Source: Phytophthora quininea | Lineage: Eukaryota > Oomycota > Peronosporomycetes > Peronosporales > Peronosporaceae | Direction: 5' to 3' | NCBI GenBank assembly: GCA_011947345.1 | Contig: JAAVTG010000064.1 | Location: 496,001-560,000, forward strand | Length of the DNA stretch: 64,000 bases | Shown here: piece after piece, positions 60,401 through 64,000 of the stretch | Numbering within the stretch: position 1 is the stretch's first letter | How the letters are laid out: each line of letters starts with the position of its first letter | Program-made: the position numbers and the translations under genes | Notes under the pieces: generated by a model | Told to the model about the DNA's origin: nothing | Database searches by the model: none | The model's input: only the letters and a program-made list of their open reading frames with translations

Positions 60401-63400
60401 CGCTGCTGGACGATGCCGCCGCAGGTGTCGAAGGGGCCGTGGTAGGAGTTGCTGTCGATGTGACTGCCGTCGGCGGTTCACTGCCGCCGCCGGACGGGTT
60501 GCTGGCGTCGTTCGAGCCGATATCGCTGTCTTTCCAGTTCGACCCGCTGCTGGACGATGCCGCCGCAGGTGTCGAAGGGGCCGTGGTAGGAGTTGCTGTC
60601 GATGTGACTGCCGTCGGCGATTCACTGCCGCCGCCGGACGGGTTGCTGGCGTCGTTCGAGCCGATATCGCTGTCTTTCCAGTTCGACCCGCTGCTGGACG
60701 ATGCCGCCGCAGGTGTCGAAGGGGCCGTGGTAGGAATTGCTGTCGATGTGACTGCCGTCGGCGGTTCACTGCCGCCGCCGGACGGGTTGCTGGCGTCGTT
60801 CGAGCCGATATCGCTGTCTTTCCAGTTCGACCCGCTGCTGGACGATGCCGCCGCAGGTGTCGAAGGGGCCGTGGTAGGAGTTGCTGTCGATGTGACTGCC
60901 GTCGGCGATTCACTGCCGCCGCCGGACGGGTTGCTGGCGTCGTTCGAGCCGATATCGCTGTCTTTCCAGTTCGACCCGCTGCTGGACGATGCCGCCGCAG
61001 GTGTCGAAGGGGCCGTGGTAGGAGTTGCTGTCGATGTGACTGCCGTCGGCGGTTCACTGCCGCCGCCGGACGGGTTGCTGGCGTCGTTCGAGCCGATATC
61101 GCTGTCTTTCCAGTTCGACCCGCTGCTGGACGATGCCGCCGCAGGTGTCGAAGGGGCCGTGGTAGGAGTTGCTGTCGATGTGACTGCCGTCGGCGATTCA
61201 CTGCCGCCGCCGGACGGGTTGCTGGCGTCGTTCGAGCCGATATCGCTGTCTTTCCAGTTCGACCCGCTGCTGGACGATGCCGCCGCAGGTGTCGAAGGGG
61301 CCGTGGTAGGAGTTGCTGTCGATGTGACTGCCGTCGGCGGTTCACTGCCGCCGCCGGACGGGTTGCTGGCGTCGTTCGAGCCGATATCGCTGTCTTTCCA
61401 GTTCGACCCGCTGCTGGACGATGCCGCCGCAGGTGTCGAAGGGGCCGTGGTAGGAGTTGCTGTCGATGTGACTGCCGTCGGCGATTCACTGCCGCCGCCG
61501 GACGGGTTGCTGGCGTCGTTCGAGCCGATATCGCTGTCTTTCCAGTTCGACCCGCTGCTGGACGATGCCGCCGCAGGTGTCGAAGGGGCCGTGGTAGGAG
61601 TTGCTGTCGATGTGACTGCCGTCGGCGGTTCACTGCCGCCGCCGGACGGGTTGCTGGCGTCGTTCGAGCCGATATCGCTGTCTTTCCAGTTCGACCCGCT
61701 GCTGGACGATGCCGCCGCAGGTGTCGAAGGGGCCGTGGTAGGAATTGCTGTCGATGTGACTGCCGTCGGCGATTCACTGCCGCCGCCGGACGGGTTGCTG
61801 GCGTCGTTCGAGCCGATATCGCTGTCTTTCCAGTTCGACCCGCTGCTGGACGATGCCGCCGCAGGTGTCGAAGGGGCCGTGGTAGGAGTTGCTGTCGATG
61901 TGACTGCCGTCGGCGGTTCACTGCCGCCGCCGGACGGGTTGCTGGCGTCGTTCGAGCCGATATCGCTGTCTTTCCAGTTCGACCCGCTGCTGGACGATGC
62001 CGCCGCAGGTGTCGAAGGGGCCGTGGTAGGAGTTGCTGTCGATGTGACTGCCGTCGGCGATTCACTGCCGCCGCCGGACGGGTTGCTGGCGTCGTTCGAG
62101 CCGATATCGCTGTCTTTCCAGTTCGACCCGCTGCTGGACGATGCCGCCGCAGGTGTCGAAGGGGCCGTGGTAGGAATTGCTGTCGATGTGACTGCCGTCG
62201 GCGATTCACTGCCGCCGCCGGACGGGTTGCTGGCGTCGTTCGAGCCGATATCGCTGTCTTTCCAGTTCGACCCGCTGCTGGACGATGCCGCCGCAGGTGT
62301 CGAAGGGGCCGTGGTAGGAGTTGCTGTCGATGTGACTGCCGTCGGCGGTTCACTGCCGCCGCCGGACGGGTTGCTGGCGTCGTTCGAGCCGATATCGCTG
62401 TCTTTCCAGTTCGACCCGCTGCTGGACGATGCCGCCGCAGGTGTCGAAGGGGCCGTGGTAGGAGTTGCTGTCGATGTGACTGCCGTCGGCGATTCACTGC
62501 CGCCGCCGGACGGGTTGCTGGCGTCGTTCGAGCCGATATCGCTGTCTTTCCAGTTCGACCCGCTGCTGGACGATGCCGCCGCAGGTGTCGAAGGGGCCGT
62601 GGTAGGAGTTGCTGTCGATGTGACTGCCGTCGGCGGTTCACTGCCGCCGCCGGACGGGTTGCTGGCGTCGTTCGAGCCGATATCGCTGTCTTTCCAGTTC
62701 GACCCGCTGCTGGACGATGCCGCCGCAGGTGTCGAAGGGGCCGTGGTAGGAGTTGCTGTCGATGTGACTGCCGTCGGCGATTCACTGCCGCCGCCGGACG
62801 GGTTGCTGGCGTCGTTCGAGCCGATATCGCTGTCTTTCCAGTTCGACCCGCTGCTGGACGATGCCGCCGCAGGTGTCGAAGGGGCCGTGGTAGGAGTTGC
62901 TGTCGATGTGACTGCCGTCGGCGATTCACTGCCGCCGCCGGACGGGTTGCTGGCGTCGTTCGAGCCGATATCGCTGTCTTTCCAGTTCGACCCGCTGCTG
63001 GACGATGCCGCCGCAGGTGTCGAAGGGGCCGTGGTAGGAGTTGCTGTCGATGTGACTGCCGTCGGCGATTCACTGCCGCCGCCGGACGGGTTGCTGGCGT
63101 CGTTCGAGCCGATATCGCTGTCTTTCCAGTTCGACCCGCTGCTGGACGATGCCGCCGCAGGTGTCGAAGGGGCCGTGGTAGGAGTTGCTGTCGATGTGAC
63201 TGCCGTCGGCGGTTCACTGCCGCCGCCGGACGGGTTGCTGGCGTCGTTCGAGCCGATATCGCTGTCTTTCCAGTTCGACCCGCTGCTGGACGATGCCGCC
63301 GCAGGTGTCGAAGGGGCCGTGGTAGGAGTTGCTGTCGATGTGACTGTTGTTGGTAACTCGTTTACGTCGCTACCGGATGAGGAGGTGCTGTAGGATGGAG

Positions 63401-63644
63401 CGATGACGTCGTCGGGCCAGGAGGTAGCGCTGGAATCGGATAGATCACTTGGTACGGCATTTGCAGTATCTTGAGTACGTGCAGCACCTCGTAGAATTCG
63501 ATGAGGTTGAAAGTATGGGCCTCCTCGAGACGTGGGAATTTCGTAGGTGTCGTCGCCTACCAAACTAATGGTATGCTTGTTGAGTTGCTCTGCAGACGCA
63601 AGAGCGACCAAAATCGCGATGGAAGCCACCATGGATCTCGCCAT
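51413..63644 (-). CDS. Giant secreted repeat protein, ~4079 residues (eight frame breaks)
   Basis: The ATG at 63644 opens a signal peptide (residues 1-18, ASIAILVALASA) and a unique N-terminal region of about 100 residues. That region contains an RxLR-like RILR at residues 49-52; no clear EER follows. About 76 copies of a 48-residue Ser/Thr/Pro/Gly-rich unit come next (SSSSGSNWKDSDIGSNDASN as its most distinctive part), then a short linker and eight 31-residue units (PSAQSWPTSGVYGGGDTPTT). A 36-residue unique tail ends at 51413. Eight units between 55.5 and 59.2 kb lack one base in a G run. Adding eight bases makes 12240 nt, one frame. The composition suggests an extended, heavily O-glycosylated cell-surface or wall protein; with the RILR motif, an effector-like role is possible but unproven. 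Confidence 0.7.
51560..52303 (-). repeat. 93-bp tandem repeat, 8 copies
   Basis: Eight nearly identical 93-bp units coding for 31 residues each (PAGSEASTPPSAQSWPTSGV core). Differences are limited to a few silent-looking substitutions. Confidence 0.9.
52398..63341 (-). repeat. 144-bp tandem repeat, ~76 copies
   Basis: Anchoring on GTCGATGTGACTG gives a first copy at 52398 and a last at 63334. With eight one-base deletions the span is exactly 76 periods of 144 bp (48 codons). Units are almost identical. The main variants are GGTTCA/GATTCA (Pro/Ser in the protein), GGAGTTG/GGAATTG (Thr/Ile) and CCGCTGGAC/CCGCCGGAC. Confidence 0.92.
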
Positions 63645-64000
63645 GGAAAACGAGTCGACCTAGTTCACAGCGAACCTTGGTCCCTGCAAAACGAAAAGTG
63701 TGCCAGCGGAACTCGTCCTAGGCTTGGATTTTCGCGTCGGCTGGCGTATGATAAAGACTACGAACGTGAGATTTTCGGACAGGCCTGTGATCGAAACAGT
63801 TTTTGGATACCCCAAAGTTTTGCCTGTCCGAAAGACCGTCCTTGTCAGTTTTCCTTCGTCAGATTTGCCGTCTTCGTCAGAATCGGAGGCCAAGTGAATT
63901 ATTTCCAGCGATCACCCTTTTCAAATCAGCACTCTCTTTCTGCGGCAACGCACAAGTGCAGCACCCTGTTTAAGTTTGCAACCGCATCCGGTAAACGATA
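63645..64000. other. Upstream region of the giant repeat-protein gene
   Basis: 356 bp to the window edge, presumably holding its promoter on the minus strand. Short open frames only; no further gene supported. Confidence 0.4.

Noticed and set aside
51560..63341. CRISPR-like or satellite array
   Set aside because: Units are directly adjacent without unique spacers and keep one coding frame, so it is a coding tandem repeat.
52383..63393. Very long plus-strand open frames across the 144-bp array (over 1000 residues each)
   Set aside because: The unit happens to lack stops in several frames on both strands. Only the minus-strand frame has a signal peptide, unique flanking domains and continuity into the 31-residue repeats.

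Overview
The window looks like nuclear DNA of an oomycete, most likely Phytophthora or a close relative. Genes are compact, on both strands and often head to head. Introns are few and short (about 55-150 bp, GT-AG). Initiator-like promoter elements resemble the oomycete consensus. A flagellar gene (CEP290) sits beside secreted repeat proteins, duplicated multi-pass membrane proteins and a Helitron remnant. The genus is inferred from these features, not from a database match.

Layout. 0-3.8 kb: prohibitin-2, a decayed stretch and TIM23. 4.1-6.1 kb: a coiled-coil protein of unknown function. 7.0-11.3 kb: two tandem secreted Cys-rich, Thr/Pro-repeat proteins. 11.7-14.1 kb: the first member of a multi-pass membrane family. 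14.1-15.6 kb: a protein ending in PBCV-type basic adaptor motifs. 15.9-20.0 kb: two type 2 methionine aminopeptidases. 20.0-27.1 kb: CEP290, divergent from mitochondrial ribosomal protein uS5m. 28.4-31.0 kb: ARFRP1, NEDD8 and UCH37. 31.4-33.4 kb: a protein of unknown function. 33.5-38.5 kb: two head-to-head members of the membrane family sharing about 2.24 kb of practically identical sequence. 38.6-42.8 kb: SmD3, a membrane-tailed ubiquitin-like protein, deoxyhypusine hydroxylase and a UBE3D-type E3. 43-46.2 kb: a small ORF, a zinc-ribbon-like ORF and a Helitron remnant. 47.2-48.8 kb: a PX-OTU fusion. 49.4-51.2 kb: secreted tyrosinase. 51.4-63.6 kb: one giant secreted repeat protein on the minus strand.

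Most longer genes are broken by missing bases, usually one base in a short homopolymer (often a run of five read as four) or one unit of a dinucleotide. I count about 46 such sites. Adding the missing count makes every affected gene length a multiple of three, so I treat these as consensus errors and annotate whole genes, giving each break in the entry.

Functional themes: mitochondria (PHB2, TIM23, uS5m), translation and protein maturation (MetAP2, DOHH), the ubiquitin/NEDD8 system (NEDD8, UCH37, UBE3D-like, PX-OTU, Ubl-membrane protein), cilium and Golgi traffic (CEP290, ARFRP1), and a secreted or cell-surface layer (tandem mucin-like proteins, tyrosinase, giant repeat protein).
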